Assembly (NCBI RefSeq): GCF_019649055.1
Contig: NW_026570341.1
Span: 62,001-126,000, forward strand
Reading direction: 5' to 3'
Length of the DNA: 64,000 nt
From: Paramacrobiotus metropolitanus
Taxonomy: Eukaryota; Tardigrada; Eutardigrada; Parachela; Macrobiotidae
The notes beneath the pieces were generated by a model that saw only the letters and a list, made by a program, of their open reading frames with translations, had not been told where the DNA came from and made no database searches. This document shows, piece after piece, positions 1 through 10,974 of the stretch; position 1 is the stretch's first letter; each line of letters begins with the position of its first letter. The position numbers and the translations under genes were made by a program.

Positions 1-216
1 GGCTACTCCGAGCGTATACTATTAAAGCGTAAACTGATTTCTAATAGCCGCAATGTCGCCAAATGTAGAACCATGGCGCTGTTTTTAAATCAATGGATAC
101 CGAGAAAGAAATGCTAAGAAACAAAAAGTCAATGTTAAGAGAGCTTAGACAGACAAACAGTATGCAGAAAGATAGATATGCTGGGCAGCTAGGAGCATAA
201 CCTTCGGCAAAATGGT

Positions 217-350
217 GGAAAAGGTTCTGCAGAAAGGTGGATGACCTTTAGAAAAGGTTGATCAGAAAGGTTGATGACCTTAAGAAAAGGTTGATCAGAA
301 AGGTTGATGACCTTAAGGAAAGGTTGATCAGAAAGGTTGATGACCTTCAT
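217..350. repeat. Short minisatellite, ~35-bp units
   Basis: About three to four copies of a unit built around AAGGTTGATCAGAAAGGTTG followed by ATGACCTTAAG. It lies just downstream of the minus-strand F-box-family exon at 372-983, where an intron of that gene would be expected. Positions 1-216 show nothing I can name. Confidence 0.85.
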
Positions 351-371
351 TGAGCATCAACCATCAACCCG

Positions 372-983
372 TCAACCTTCCTGCCGGCTACACACGCCCA
401 CCCGCCCATCCACGAGCTCCACCATCCGCATTCGCGGCTCCGGCTGTTTGCATTCGTCATCAGTCTCATTCACCGCCGCGATCAGTGCAGCGGCCGCTTC
501 CGCCTTCAGCGAGCGAAACCGCACATCCAGCTGCACGCTGCACTTGGCGAACCATCCCGGTTCGATACTGTCGGCATCGGTCTCTTCCAGATCATCCTCC
601 TTGTGGCGCAGTCGTTCAATGGGGACGATGTCGGTGCAGAGCACTCCGCTGTTTGTTTCTGTCCACTGCACAACGGCCACTTCCACGCTCTGGTACGGCA
701 CACTGATGATCTCGGCGTCCAGCCACACCCACGCTCCAGACGGGGTCTCGCGGACCAGCGCTTGCATTGGCAGGCGAGCGATTACCTTCGCGTGAAACGC
801 GGAGAGGTCCGTTGTACCGGGGGAGAAGGCCCGGCCGAATGGGAAGAACTCGCGTCGCTGATGACGACAGAGCATGTCGACGAAGAGTCCCGTCTCGGCC
901 ACGTCGACAACCCGGCCCAAGCGAAGGAGACCGTCGTCGCCCAGAACATGGACGCTGTTGATGCGGTGGTAGTCGATGGGCAT
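372..983 (-). CDS. F-box-family paralogue, first exon (N-terminal module), gene continues off the left edge
   Basis: The reading frame starts at ATG 983 and codes for about 200 residues. It matches the first exon of the local family: VLGDDGLLRLGRVVDVAETG, then LCRHQRREFFPFG, then an RETPSGAWVWLDAEI block, a TDIVPIERLR block and VQLDVRFRSL. It ends in VELVDGRVGVCSR, the place where the intact paralogues splice to the F-box exon. A weak donor lies near 378-379. The following 370 bases of the window hold only the minisatellite and no F-box exon, so the rest of the gene is either off the window or lost. In the family this module sits N-terminal to an F-box and could bind a substrate or a histone-like partner; that is inference. 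No frame break is visible in this exon. Confidence 0.75.
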   Translation of the reverse strand: MPIDYHRINSVHVLGDDGLLRLGRVVDVAETGLFVDMLCRHQRREFFPFGRAFSPGTTDLSAFHAKVIARLPMQALVRETPSGAWVWLDAEIISVPYQSVEVAVVQWTETNSGVLCTDIVPIERLRHKEDDLEETDADSIEPGWFAKCSVQLDVRFRSLKAEAAAALIAAVNETDDECKQPEPRMRMVELVDGRVGVCSRQEG

Positions 984-1429
984 GGTTGGAATGAGGGAAG
1001 GCAGAAGGGTAAATAACAGGCAGCGTCATGCGAAAACCACGACAAGGCACCGTAATTTAATCGATGGGGTTATTTTTCCTTGTGGCAGAATTAAATTAAT
1101 TCAGCAGACCGGCAATGTAATGCAAATATTTTCCAATTTGGCATACTCAGCAGTTTTCAATTGGGCGACGTTTGTGCCGCCGCCCACCCTCTCGCTATTC
1201 GGTTTTCTGGTCAGCGTTTATCATACTTTTCCCGTCATACGTGACACGTTCAGTTACCTCGTGTACGATACTTCGCTGAGATATCAGCTCACAGCTCTCG
1301 CTTACAGCTCACCAATTATACTAAGTCTTGCTTTCTCAGTTAAATTCCTTCTCGGTGTTCGTTGGTGTTTAGTGTCGGTATACACTAACCAAGCGCCTTT
1401 TACCTTGTTTGTTCCCGTTGTCGCGAAGG
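984..1429. other. Intergenic region between divergent F-box-family genes
   Basis: This 446-bp AT-richer gap separates the start codons of the minus-strand gene (983) and the plus-strand gene (1430), so it should hold both promoters. Open frames crossing it are not family-like and look accidental. I see no clear TATA box or repeat. Confidence 0.5.
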
Positions 1430-3203
1430 ATGCCCGGCGGTACCAACGTGGTGCAGGTCCGCGGCACCGATCAACGGGTGCGCCAGAGACGCGTCGTGGA
1501 CGTGGCCGACGACGGTCTCTTCGTGGATCTGCTCTGCGCCAACCGGCGACGTGAATTTGCGCCCTTTGGCCGCGTCTTTTTCCCCTCTCCTACGTGGCAC
1601 AACGAGCGGGACAGTTTATCTGGCCAAGAATGGTTAAGCGGCCCGGTGGAGATTTCCGAGAATGGTCTCCGGCCCGGTGCCGGAGACGCCATCGGGTCCC
1701 TGGATCTGGCTGCCAGGGGAAATCCACTGCGTGCAACAACTGCATGGAGCAGCCGTTGGTAATTGGCAAAGTCTTCTCACGGGCGAACACTGCACCGACA
1801 CCGTGCCCGTTGAGCGCATTCGCCCTCTGCGGACCGCCTCCAACTTCGCCGAACTCTGCATCGCAATCCCTCCCGGGAGCTTCGTCAAGCGCAGTGTGCA
1901 TCTGGGCACGGAATTCCGCTCCCTGTCCGCTGACGAAGCGCAGGCGCTCATCATGCGATTGAATGACGCGAAACTCTTCCTCCGTTCGCCGGTTTTTGTT
2001 ATGGACCTCGTGGATGGCGCACTGCAGTACCTTCACGATGTGCTACATCGGTCCTGGGGCGAGGTCGCTTTTCTGTCGGCATGATGTGCTATGCTGGGAC
2101 CTTGATACCGTACTGGTGTGCTGTAGGTTCGTCTGGAAGACCTCGACTACTTCCATGCGCACTTGCTCCGCATTCTCAAGCCAGTACCGGCAAAGGAGAC
2201 TGCGGCAACGGATACCGCGCAGATGGCGTTGCCGGCGGAGTTGTGGCAGGAGGTCTTCTCCCACTTGGACATCATGACGCAGACCCAGCTGCGCGCCGTG
2301 TGCCCGACGTGGAATCGCCTCCTGGAGGCGCCAGCGCTGCGTACTATCGTCATTCGCCATGATGATGACCGTAGTCGGATCTATCCCGATTTTCTCCGCA
2401 TGGCGGCGGTCTACAAGCGCCTACGGGCTCCCAACGTGGATGGTGGGGGCATTACGCGGTGGAACTGTTCAGTATGATCCAGTATCTAACGCGTGAGCAC
2501 ACCGCATTCCGACTGCGCGCGGTGCATCTGCACCGCGTCCATTTTCACTTGTGGATTAACTGTCATCACGATCCTGTCCGCACCCCCCTCACCGGCCAAT
2601 GTGAGCGGCATCGGGATGAGAACCAACCTCCGGTACAGGCCCACCCGGATACAGATCACCGTCCGTATTACTATCTGCCGGATTTCGCTGCCGTCTGCTG
2701 CAGTTTGCCGTGCGATGCCATTCACATCGCCGATTGCACTGTTTCACTGGCGCTTGTCGTCTTTCTGCAGCGCGCCACGAGCGTCAGGTTTACGATCGAG
2801 AAGCTTAAGATCGGCCGTGCGGTGTTGCCGTCGGCGAATGCTGCTTTCCAACGCGCGCTGTGGCATGCGATGGAGGCAGCGCTGCCGCTGCCTACTGAAC
2901 AGACGCTGCTCCTGCTACGCGAGACGCTGGAAGGGGCCGGGAAAGCCAGTGAAATGGGGACCATGGAGAACGGCATCTGTCGGGTGGGAATGACAATTGT
3001 GCAGGTCCGCTGTTTGGCAGGCGTTACATTGCGGTTTTCTCTTGCAGATGCTGTGTGCGTTGCAATCGACCGATCGGCGTCCGTCCTCGTCTTACCGCGG
3101 GAGGAAGTGGTGCGCGGACGGTCTGCGCGGAGTGCAGTGGGAGAAGCTGCCACGCATCGCTCTGCACTTCTTCGTTGATCGTTATGTGCGTTGGTTTAAG
3201 TGA
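1430..3203 (+). pseudogene. F-box-family paralogue with two frameshifts
   Basis: Exon 1 starts at ATG 1430 (MPGGTNVVQVRGTDQRVR, then CANRRREFAPFG). Near 1655-1665 the family match jumps to another frame (PETPSGPWIWLPGEI) and continues to about 2050. Exon 2 begins at 2127 after CTGTAG (VRLEDLDYFHAHLLR) and carries the F-box (MALPAELWQEVFSHLDIMTQ). Around 2440-2460 the frame breaks again and resumes with FRLRAVHLHRVHFHL, through to a donor at 2984. Exon 3 is 3048-3203 (MLCALQSTDRRPSSSYRGRK...), ending in TGA. The exon order is that of the intact paralogue at 8967-10746. Two frame breaks point to a pseudogene, although single-base assembly errors could imitate this. Confidence 0.8.
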
Positions 3204-3875
3204 GAGCCGGCGCCGGTCCGCTCCACGCATTTCCTGTTCGATACTGTCGATTGTGCTTTTTACTGTGCTCATTTTTTAACCGACTGCATTGTAGAAACGT
3301 GATTCGCTTGATTGTCCATTTCCCCATAATTCACTGGTCTCTCTCTTTGACTTTCCCTGCCTCGCTAAATGCCGGACTTTTTATTCGAATTTTTGAGCCG
3401 CCCATTGCAGTGTGTGCTACGGCCACGGCGATTTCTTAAGAGCTGGAATTTATTGGCACGGCTTGTTTGGACAAATGTAACGTAATTTCAGGGAATCGGT
3501 GCTTTTTTTTGCCTGCGAAAAATAAATGCTAAATAAACTTGTGGATTATATCATTTACAAGAAACAGCCTCGGCTTCGCCTCCGCGTTTCTTGGGTTCTA
3601 AACTCCTTGGCCGGTTTACGGATTGTTAACTTAGAACGGATAAATCTGAAGAGCCCGATAACAAAAATTTTATAAAAAAATGGATGTTTTGGTTTGGTGC
3701 AGTCGAACGCAATTACTTTGACTTTACAGATCATTTTTGTAAAATTTTCTTAGCGAAAAGCCATCCGAATCTAATCACCCACGAGAGTATCACATTACAA
3801 ACTAAAAGGACGCTAAGACTACACAGTGGTGCTAGATAGGTCACCCATTAAGAACTTAGCAGGCCCTGCTCTATT
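3204..3875. other. 3' flank of the F-box pseudogene; possible poly(A) signal
   Basis: No gene is seen. AATAAA at about 3521 could be the polyadenylation signal of the plus-strand gene ending at 3203. A short GC-rich palindrome with GAAAC arms lies near 3560-3595. The rest is AT-rich without recognisable structure. Confidence 0.4.
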
Positions 3876-4480
3876 TTGCTCAGTAATATTGTAGTTCGGT
3901 CATACGTTCACCTAACGGGCTCTGTGCACTGGATAGCTTTGGTAGCTCGGTCACCCACCTACCTAACGGGATATATGCAAAGGACAGTACTGGTAACTCG
4001 GTCACTAGATCACTTAACGGAGTTTATGCGCTGGACAGTAGTGCTAGCTCGCTCATTAGATCACTTAACGGAGTTTCTGCACTGGACAGTAGTGGTAGCT
4101 CGGTCACTAGATCACTTAACGGAGTTTGTGCACTGGACAGTATTGGTGGTTCGGTCATCCATCTACCTAACCGGATCTATGCACTGGACAGTATCGGCAG
4201 CTCGGTCACCCATCTACCTAACGAGATCTATGCATTGGACAGTAGTGGTAGCTCGGTCACTAGATCACTTAACGGAGTTCGTGCACTGGACAGTATTGGT
4301 AGCTCGGTCACCCATCTTCCTAACGGGATCTATGCACTGGACAGTAGTGGTAGCTCGGTCACTAGATCACTTAACGGAGTTTGTGCACTGGACAGTGGTA
4401 TCTCGGTACTCTTTCACCTAACGGGTTCTGGGCACTGGACAGTGGTGGTAGCTCGGTCACGTACTCACCTAGCGATTTTT
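3876..4480 (+). repeat. 51-bp minisatellite of two alternating unit types
   Basis: About eleven units of 51 bp. Every unit has GGTAGCTCGGTCAC and CACTGGACAGTA. One type carries TAGATCACTTAACGGAGTTT in the middle, the other CCATCTACCTAACGGGATCT, and the types are partly interleaved. Because 51 is a multiple of three, the array stays open as a 181-codon frame with a 17-residue period (DHLTEFVHWTVVVARSL). The frame has no family match and two frames are open at once, so I read it as a non-coding minisatellite. Confidence 0.85.
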
Positions 4481-4830
4481 TGACGCACTCAATCACTAGG
4501 TGAGTGACTGACCGAGCTCAACCTGTCCAGTAAGAAATATCGCTAGGTAAGGAGAAAAATCGCTAGGTGAGGATGTGACCCTGCTACAACTACTGTCCAG
4601 TGCACACAGCCCGTTAGCTGAGCAAGAGCAAAGCCCGCTCGATGACTCACTCACCTAGAAATTCCGCTCAGTGGGCAGTAACGGTGTTTCGGTCACTCAC
4701 TTGTCTAGTGATTTTTCTTACTGGTCAGTGGTGGTAGCTCGGTCACCCACTCATCTAGAGATTCCGCTCATTGGTCGGTGATAGTGTTTCGGTCACTCAC
4801 TCGTCCAGTGATTTTTCGTATTGATTTTAT
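4481..4830. repeat. Inverted and diverged continuation of the 51-bp minisatellite
   Basis: Here the motifs of the preceding array appear in reverse (GTGACTGACCGAGCTC, CTGTCCAG) and then again in forward orientation with CTAGTGATTTTTC spacers. The tract can fold back on the array upstream. It is probably part of the same palindromic repeat unit. Confidence 0.6.
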
Positions 4831-4849
4831 ATTTGATATTTTTACATTT

Positions 4850-6246
4850 TATATCGGTTGATTTTAAACGTGTTTCGAGCTCGGCAACACCGGCAGCAAT
4901 GTTTGAATAACGCGAGTGTTTGAATAAGTACAATAATTTATTTAATTTTCGGTTTAATTAGTGTGATAATTATGTCAATTGATATTTTGTATTGTATCTA
5001 GGGAAATATTTTTAAGTTTCAAGGTGACCTTTAAGATGGGTTGGATCAATCTGGTCTTGATGCCGGCTTGATGCCGGCTCGATATTTTCACAAAAAAAAC
5101 ACATGCCGGCCACTTCTGAACTATCCCGGATCTAATGGCGTTGTTCGTTTTTCCAGAAGTTTTATGGTTAAAGAGATCTCAAAACTATGGGGCGCCGCGC
5201 TTAGTATAGATCTTGTACTTAATATTTCTAGGTGAAATCTTGTGCCAGAGCAAATCTGGTCAATCTAGCAGGTGGCCACAACGCCGGTTTAGAAAAGTTC
5301 ACAAGTACTGTACTGTTTCCACATTTTACAGGGTGCTTATCTACAAACATAAAGCATTTACTATCGAATGCCAACCCCAACGCAAAACAACACTTTGTTT
5401 GCATACCGCACCAGACGGTTTGGGGATTCCTATGGAAAGCCGCACAAGTAGCGAAGGTAACAAAAGCAGGGAAAACTTCAGCAAACCAAAAACATGGCAA
5501 AGCTCAAACCAGCTAACGAAGCGCCGCGGCGCGTCTGCTAATTTGTTGAAGAAGATCAGCAAACTTTTTGTATTAGAACCTGAGCAGTTAACCACTTGGT
5601 ATTAAAGGCTAAAGTCATAGCAGCTCTGTGCAAACTGGATTCTACTCGAAAGCTACATAAAGCAAATAAAAAATAGTATACATATACAGTAACATAAAAA
5701 TCAAGGTAAAAGACTGCATGTGAAGAACGGCTACAGAGAATGCCATCATGTTTAGGCCGCATGAAGCTACAGTATATGTCGGGCAATCTGTCGGCATAAT
5801 TAACAGTACAACTAGTGAGCCTCCGATTGGACTCGCATGAGGAAAAGGCGAGAAATGTGCGACAGCTTCTCCACTTGTAGATCATGGAGACCCTCCACAC
5901 ACCACTTCTTCGCGCGATAATGCACGGACGGACGCGGTTCAGCTGACTGCGCCGCTTACAGTGACTGCAAAAGAAACGTCGGTTGTTTACAGTTCATTTT
6001 CCTGGTCGATTGCTGGAGGTCGTTCCAGCCGGTGGACCGGTGCTGTTCCAGTGTTATTATTATCATTATCACGGCACAAGAGCAGAAAACCCCAAAGGGA
6101 GTTCCAGTCTGGTAGAACAAAAACAATTTCTCCTAACAAAAACATTTAGGACAGACTAACGGATTTGAGTAGCAATCTGAAAGAAGGTACAGAACTGGCT
6201 TCAAGAATTTTAGGGGTAACAGCACGAATTTTATCAAGAAGACGCA
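4850..6246. other. Gap without a recognised gene
   Basis: Several short open frames cross this 1.4-kb stretch (for example 5213-5605 and 5961-6149), but they overlap on both strands, have no recognisable motifs and no consistent splice sites. I see nothing I can support. Confidence 0.4.
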
Positions 6247-6600
6247 TTAGCCGCATTTCCATAGGCGACTCTCCGATAAGTATCTATTTTGGACATCTAT
6301 TTCCACCCAGCAGTTGGTCAGACGGAGGGCCCCACAAGGCACACGCCCGCAGAGATCCAGGAAATCCTGCTGACGGCAGCGGGAATAGTTTTCCAGTTGA
6401 AAGGCCGGAAAACCCGTCTTCGTTCGATGCAGCGAACACGGGACCCATTGCACTGTATCCTCGGCAGCATTTATCACAAGGCGTAACTTTAACCCGATGA
6501 AATGCAGGCTGCGCAGGCGAATTCCGGGGTGCTTCTCGGCCAAAGTCGGAATCATGCCCAGTACGGCCCGAATGTCCGCCAAGTGGCAGTGAGTCGCAGT
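6247..6600 (-). pseudogene. F-box-family fragment, central-exon 3' half
   Basis: The minus-strand frame reads EKHPGIRLRSLHFIGLKLRL, then QQDFLDLCGRVPCGALRLTN. These are the TGIRLRSVHLHxVxL and DLIAxCRSLPCxxIHIxDC blocks of the family's second exon. The F-box and N-terminal module are absent, and so is the last exon downstream. The fragment abuts a second family fragment of opposite orientation starting at about 6600. Confidence 0.75.
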
Positions 6601-7345
6601 GAGGCTGCGCAGGAGTCTGGGATTCATCTTCGTACTGTGCAACTGAATCGCGTCCATCTCAATCTGCTGGATCTTCGCCACGGCGATATTGTCTACCCGG
6701 GCAAGACTGGCCAGTGTGACCGGCACGCTCGTCTTCCTCGTCACCCTCCTGAGCCTAAGCCAGCACTGCCGGATGCACGCTATTATTACTGGTGGCAGGA
6801 TTTCATTGCCGCGTGCCGCAGCCTGCCCTGCAAATGGGATTCACATCGCTCGCCGCCGGGTTTCCTTGGCGTTGGCTATCTATCGCGGGTCGGCGTATGC
6901 CTACTTTCAATCTCCTGAGATCGGCGTCTTGCATTTGCACCGCGGGATTCCAACCGGCGAGTGCGGATTTTGAATGTGCGTTCTGGGATGCGCTGGAGGC
7001 AGCGCTGTCGTTGCCTAGTGAAGAGAAGCTGCGCGGGCTAATGCAACAGTTGGAAATGGCCGAGAAATCCAGTCAAAGGGAGACCGTGGAGAACGGCAGG
7101 GCAGGAATAACGGTTGTGCTGCATCACTGTCCAGCAGTGTAAGCCGTGATTCTATCTTGCAGATATTGTGTGCGGTGCAGTCAGCCGACCCGCATCCGTC
7201 GGCGCATTATCGCGGGAAGAAGTGGTGTGTGGACGGTTTGCGGGATTTGCATTTTGCAGTGGGAGAAGATGCCGCGCATTGCCCTGCACTTCCTCGGCCG
7301 TAGCCACCACAGCGGCTTCGGTGGAAAAAGTTCTCGTTGACACCC
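6600..7345 (+). pseudogene. F-box-family fragment, 3' half with last exon, multiply frameshifted
   Basis: The family match starts in mid-exon 2 (ESGIHLRTVQLNRVHLNLL) and continues in frame 1 to the RSLPC block. It then shifts to a second frame (NGIHIARRRVSLALAIY) and a third (FQPASADFECAFWDALEAAL through VENGRAGITVV). A last exon begins after CTTGCAG at about 7161 (ILCAVQSADPHPSAHYRGKK). It carries a short insertion in its WEKMPRIALHF segment. There is no F-box. At least three frame breaks make this a clear pseudogene. It stands head-to-head with the minus-strand fragment ending at about 6600. Confidence 0.8.
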
Positions 7346-7652
7346 ACTGACGTTGGCACTGTATGTTATTGCCTGCTGCGTAATCTTCCCGCTCAAAACT
7401 TGTAGGGGAAACATGCGATGCGGCGCAGCACACGGCAAGAGCTGGTACGTCGCGTGTTTCATTCAAAACAACTATCAATTGTCCGCTTTTTAACGAATAT
7501 CGAATTTTGTCGTGAACCCAGGCATGACTACCAAAACCTCTTCAATTTGGTCGGATTGCGACTCCAAAGGAACGGCAATATTTAACGAAGTACGCAACCT
7601 TTATTGATCGAACACAAAGACAAGCTTACAATTCACAAAAGAACATCACATT

Positions 7653-8040
7653 TCAATATTGACCAACAGCAGAAACATGCGGCCGGATTACAGAGAACAT
7701 TTGCTTTAAATTAGCCGAGGCCGGTGCCGTTTCCAGGATGGATGCCGCGTTTCCACGTTGAATTTGGATGCTGAACCTCTGGCGCAAAAACTCCGTTGCA
7801 CGTTTCTGGCCTGTTTCTTGCCATATCATCTTGCCCACTTTGCTAATCAGCCGGGAGGCTTCCGGTTTGAGTGGCCCCACTGTCTCTACGCCGACCGCTC
7901 GGAACATGTAATCGTGGGTGATGTTCTGGTACTTCTCGAGTTTTTTCCGTTCGGCCTGAGCCGCTGCTGCGCCGGCTTGCGTGAGAGTACGAGAGATGAA
8001 GAGGACAGAGCAGCCAACGAGCAACATGTCGAGGAGCAAC
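7653..8040 (-). mobile_element. 3' end of a non-LTR-type reverse transcriptase, joined to an F-box fragment
   Basis: After the first ~43 residues of the frame starting near 8168 the family resemblance stops. The protein then becomes AAAAQAERKKLEKYQNITHD, VGVETVGPLKPEASRLISKV, and RATEFLRQRFSIQIQRGNAA. That is the C-terminal tail I associate with invertebrate retroelement polymerases (pattern VxVETxGxxGPEA...AIQRGNA). AATAAA on the minus strand at about 7600-7605 fits a 3' end. The copy is strongly 5'-truncated. It reads in one open frame with the F-box fragment, so a chimeric protein is formally possible but most likely accidental. Positions 7346-7652 hold no other feature. Confidence 0.65.
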
Positions 8041-8305
8041 ATGTCCTCATGGCGGATGACGATGGTGGAGCGCAGTGCTGGCGCCTCCATGATCCGGTTC
8101 CACGCGAGGCACACGGCACGCAGCTGCGTCCGACTGACAGTGTTCAAGTGGGAAACACCTCCGGCCACAATTTCGCCGGCAGCGCCAACTTCACAAAGTC
8201 GTCATGGATGGGAGGACTGTGGGAGCCTCAGCAAGATGATGCTTAACTAACCACAGCAACTCGGCGTGAAAGCTCTGAATCCGCCCCTGCAGATCCTGCA
8301 AGGGA
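8041..8305 (-). pseudogene. F-box-family fragment interrupted by the retroelement tail
   Basis: The minus strand reads DLQGRIQSFHAELLWLVKHH, then VKLALPAKLWPEVF. After a one-base frame slip it continues VSHLNTVSRTQLRAVCLAWN and ALRSTIVIRHED. This is the start of the family's second exon and its F-box. The slip at the VFxHL position and an earlier stop make it non-functional. The retroelement tail takes over where the post-F-box region should begin. No N-terminal exon is recognisable upstream. Confidence 0.75.
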
Positions 8306-8966
8306 TTACGGTATTAAACTTTTCCACAACGTTTTTCTTGACCGTTTTCAATAAAGAACAAAGTTAAAAGAAAACAGATTTCCACAGCTCTTTTTATTGG
8401 CATGATTTGTCGCGAATTGTTCCTTAGCAGCACTAACAAACTGACCGCGGCCGAATAGTATGCTTCGGCAGACACACACACAAGTCAGAAAAAGCGTTAA
8501 ATTTATTAAAATTCAATACGAATTCTAACTGAAAAGTATGAAAACTAGCACAAGGTATGCGTCGTCGATTCCTCTCTTCGCAAGTTCTCAGCCAACGCTT
8601 AGCGGACGGTATTTATGTTGTATTTGACTACGTTTCCGTTCGCTCGTGCAGACCACAACTGGCTTTCCCCAGGAAACCGGTTAGCGTTAAAGCATGAGTT
8701 TTAACGGCTAATGTAAGTGCAAGCACGTACTGAAAAAAAGGCTCTTCTTAAGCTAGTTACGTGATATGTACCGTAGACAGCGGCGATCGCGGACTGGACA
8801 GCAGAAGAGACTGTAAAATACGGTTACAGCCGACTGAATTTATTTTCTAATTCATTCGGGCTAGTAGCGATTTCTGAGCGGTGTGGCACAGGTTTGGACG
8901 AAAAATTTTCCGTAGTGTTCATCTTCATTCCGCAGAAACTCCGTTGATCATTTACTGATCTCCACC
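8306..8966. other. 5' region of the intact F-box-family gene
   Basis: No coding sequence is seen. The gap precedes the start codon at 8967 and should contain its promoter. It has no repeat or motif that I can name. Confidence 0.4.
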
Positions 8967-10746
8967 ATGCCCAGCCGAATGGACCTCGATACCGCCGTGG
9001 ACGTTCTGGGCACGGATCAGCGGCGGCGCTTCGGACACGTCGTGGACGTGTCCGACGCCGGTCTCTTCGTCGACCTGCTCGCTCCCCATCGGCGCCGTGA
9101 ATACGCTCCGTTTGGCAGTGTCGCGTTGACCCGGGTGATCGATTCCATCGATCTGAAGGGTTTCCATGCCCAGCCGGGGTCCGTCGTTCCGGTGGAGGTG
9201 CTGGTGCCGGAGACGCCGGCGGGTCCGTGGATATGGTCCGCCGGGGTGATGGAGGTGGGACGCCAGGGCTATCTGTTGGGAGGGGCCCTTGTCCGTTGGC
9301 TGTGCCCGCATTCCGGAGGGCTGCGCACCGACTTCGTCCCCACGCAACGCCTTCGCCCCAATGCGGACGCCGTTACCGGTGATCCCATCGAACCAGGCAT
9401 CTTTATCAAGGGCCGTGTGCAGCTGGCCGAGGAATTCCGCTCGCTGTCTACCGAAGCAACCACGGCGCTCGTCAACCGACTGAACGGCGCCTCCCGACTT
9501 GCCAAAACGCAAGTTGTCGTGGTGGACTTCGTGGACGGCGAGTTGACGTACATTCACAAGCGCCGTGACACAGAGAAATGCCAACCGTCCGAAGGCAACG
9601 CATCGGTAAGAGGGAGAGTGCTTTTCTGCCTGCAAATATTTGTGCTGCAACGGACTGTTTGTAGGAACGCATGGACTTCCTTAACGAGAGACTGGTCAGA
9701 CTGATTAAGTCCCTTCCTGAGGACCCGGCTCCGGCCACCGGTGACAGCATAGCGCAGACGGCGCTCCCGATGGAGTTGTGGCAGGAGGTCTTCTCCAACT
9801 TGGACAGCCTGATGCAGACGCAGCTGCGTGCCGTCTGCCCAACGTGGAAGCGCATCATGGACGCTCCTGCGCTGCGTTCCACCATCGTTGTTCGCCGCGA
9901 AGCTGACCATTTTCTCTGCTTGGCGACGGTGGCCCGGTGCCTGCGTCCCGACACGCAGCGCGTGGCTGTAACCTACGCGAAGGATGTCTGGGATTACGCT
10001 AAGCAGCCGATGTTGCTGTGCGACATCGTCCGCTACGTGACGGCGCAGCGCACCGGCATCCGCCTGCGCAGCGTGCACCTGCACGGCGTCCGCCTCAAAC
10101 TGCTGATCCACCGCACTGCCGCGGACGTTCAAGACAGCGAATACGGCCTGCATCCGTCGGATCCGGCGCAGCCTGAGTCGAAGGCGCCGTACGATTGTGT
10201 CTGGTTGGAAGATTTGATGGCCACGTGCCGCAGTGTGCCGTGTGATGCCATTTACCTGACCAACTGCCGGGTGTATTTGGGATGCGCGATGCACCTGGAA
10301 GGGGCATCGCAGATATCGGTAGCGGCGAATAAATTCAGCGTCGGCACAGCGCGACTGCCGCTGACGGACGGATTCGGCTGCGCATTGTGGGAGGCTTTTG
10401 AGACGGCGCTGGAGTTGCCGAGTGATGAAGAGCGGCAGACGCTAATCCAACGGCTGAAAGGCAGCGTGGACCGGGATCCCAAGAGCCGGCTGCATATTGT
10501 CATCTGCCAGGTAGGAAAGCAATCACAGATGCCCAGTCGTTCGATGGCGGTACGTAAGTGCTTGGAATAACACTGCGCAAAGGTTGTCTTCTGCAGATAC
10601 TGTGTGTATTGACGTCGGCCGATCCGCGTCCCTCCTCGCCGTACCGCGGGAAGTGGTGTGTGGACGGCCTGCGGGAGCTGCAACGGCAGTGGGACACGTT
10701 GCCGCGCATTGCCCGCCACTTTCTGGTTCGCCATCAGCTGGACTAG
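8967..10746 (+). CDS. Intact F-box-family protein, 544 aa, three exons
   Basis: Exons 8967-9605, 9665-10510 and 10597-10746 have GT-AG introns of 59 and 86 bp, all phase 0. Residues 1-213 form the N-terminal module, with HRRREYAPFG at 41-50 and PVEVLVPETPAGPWIW further on. The F-box begins near residue 246 (ALPMELWQEVFSNL, then TQLRAVCPTWKRIM). It is followed by TGIRLRSVHLHGVRL near 343, FGCALWEAFETALEL near 455 and the short last exon (LTSADPRPSSPYRGK). F-box proteins usually link Skp1-cullin ubiquitin ligases to substrates through the other domains. A substrate receptor is therefore the likely role, but the partner domain here is not one I can name. ATG 8967 was chosen because the module starts immediately after it. 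This is the best reference copy for reading the damaged ones. Confidence 0.85.
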
Positions 10747-10974
10747 ATTGCCTTTGTCCGATTTGGCTGCACACATTTCGCATCGGGCACACCAGATGAG
10801 GATCAATCTGTAGGCAGCGCTGTGGCGTTTCCAGCGGTTAGAATTGCCGTTATTTCATTGGGTTGTTTCTTTTCCTTTGATTATTTTTTCGTAAAATTTA
10901 GAGAGCAGACTTCTCTGTTATAATCTACCGAGACGCGCCGGCTGGTGTTCCAGTGCATGTACTTCCCAGGTGTA

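Noticed and set aside
3876-4421. 181-codon open frame with 17-residue repeats as a repeat protein gene
   Set aside because: It is the translation of a 51-bp minisatellite; more than one frame is open and there is no start context or splice support.
5213-5605. 130-codon plus-strand frame as a gene
   Set aside because: A minus-strand frame and another plus-strand frame overlap it, no motif is present and no splice pattern supports it.
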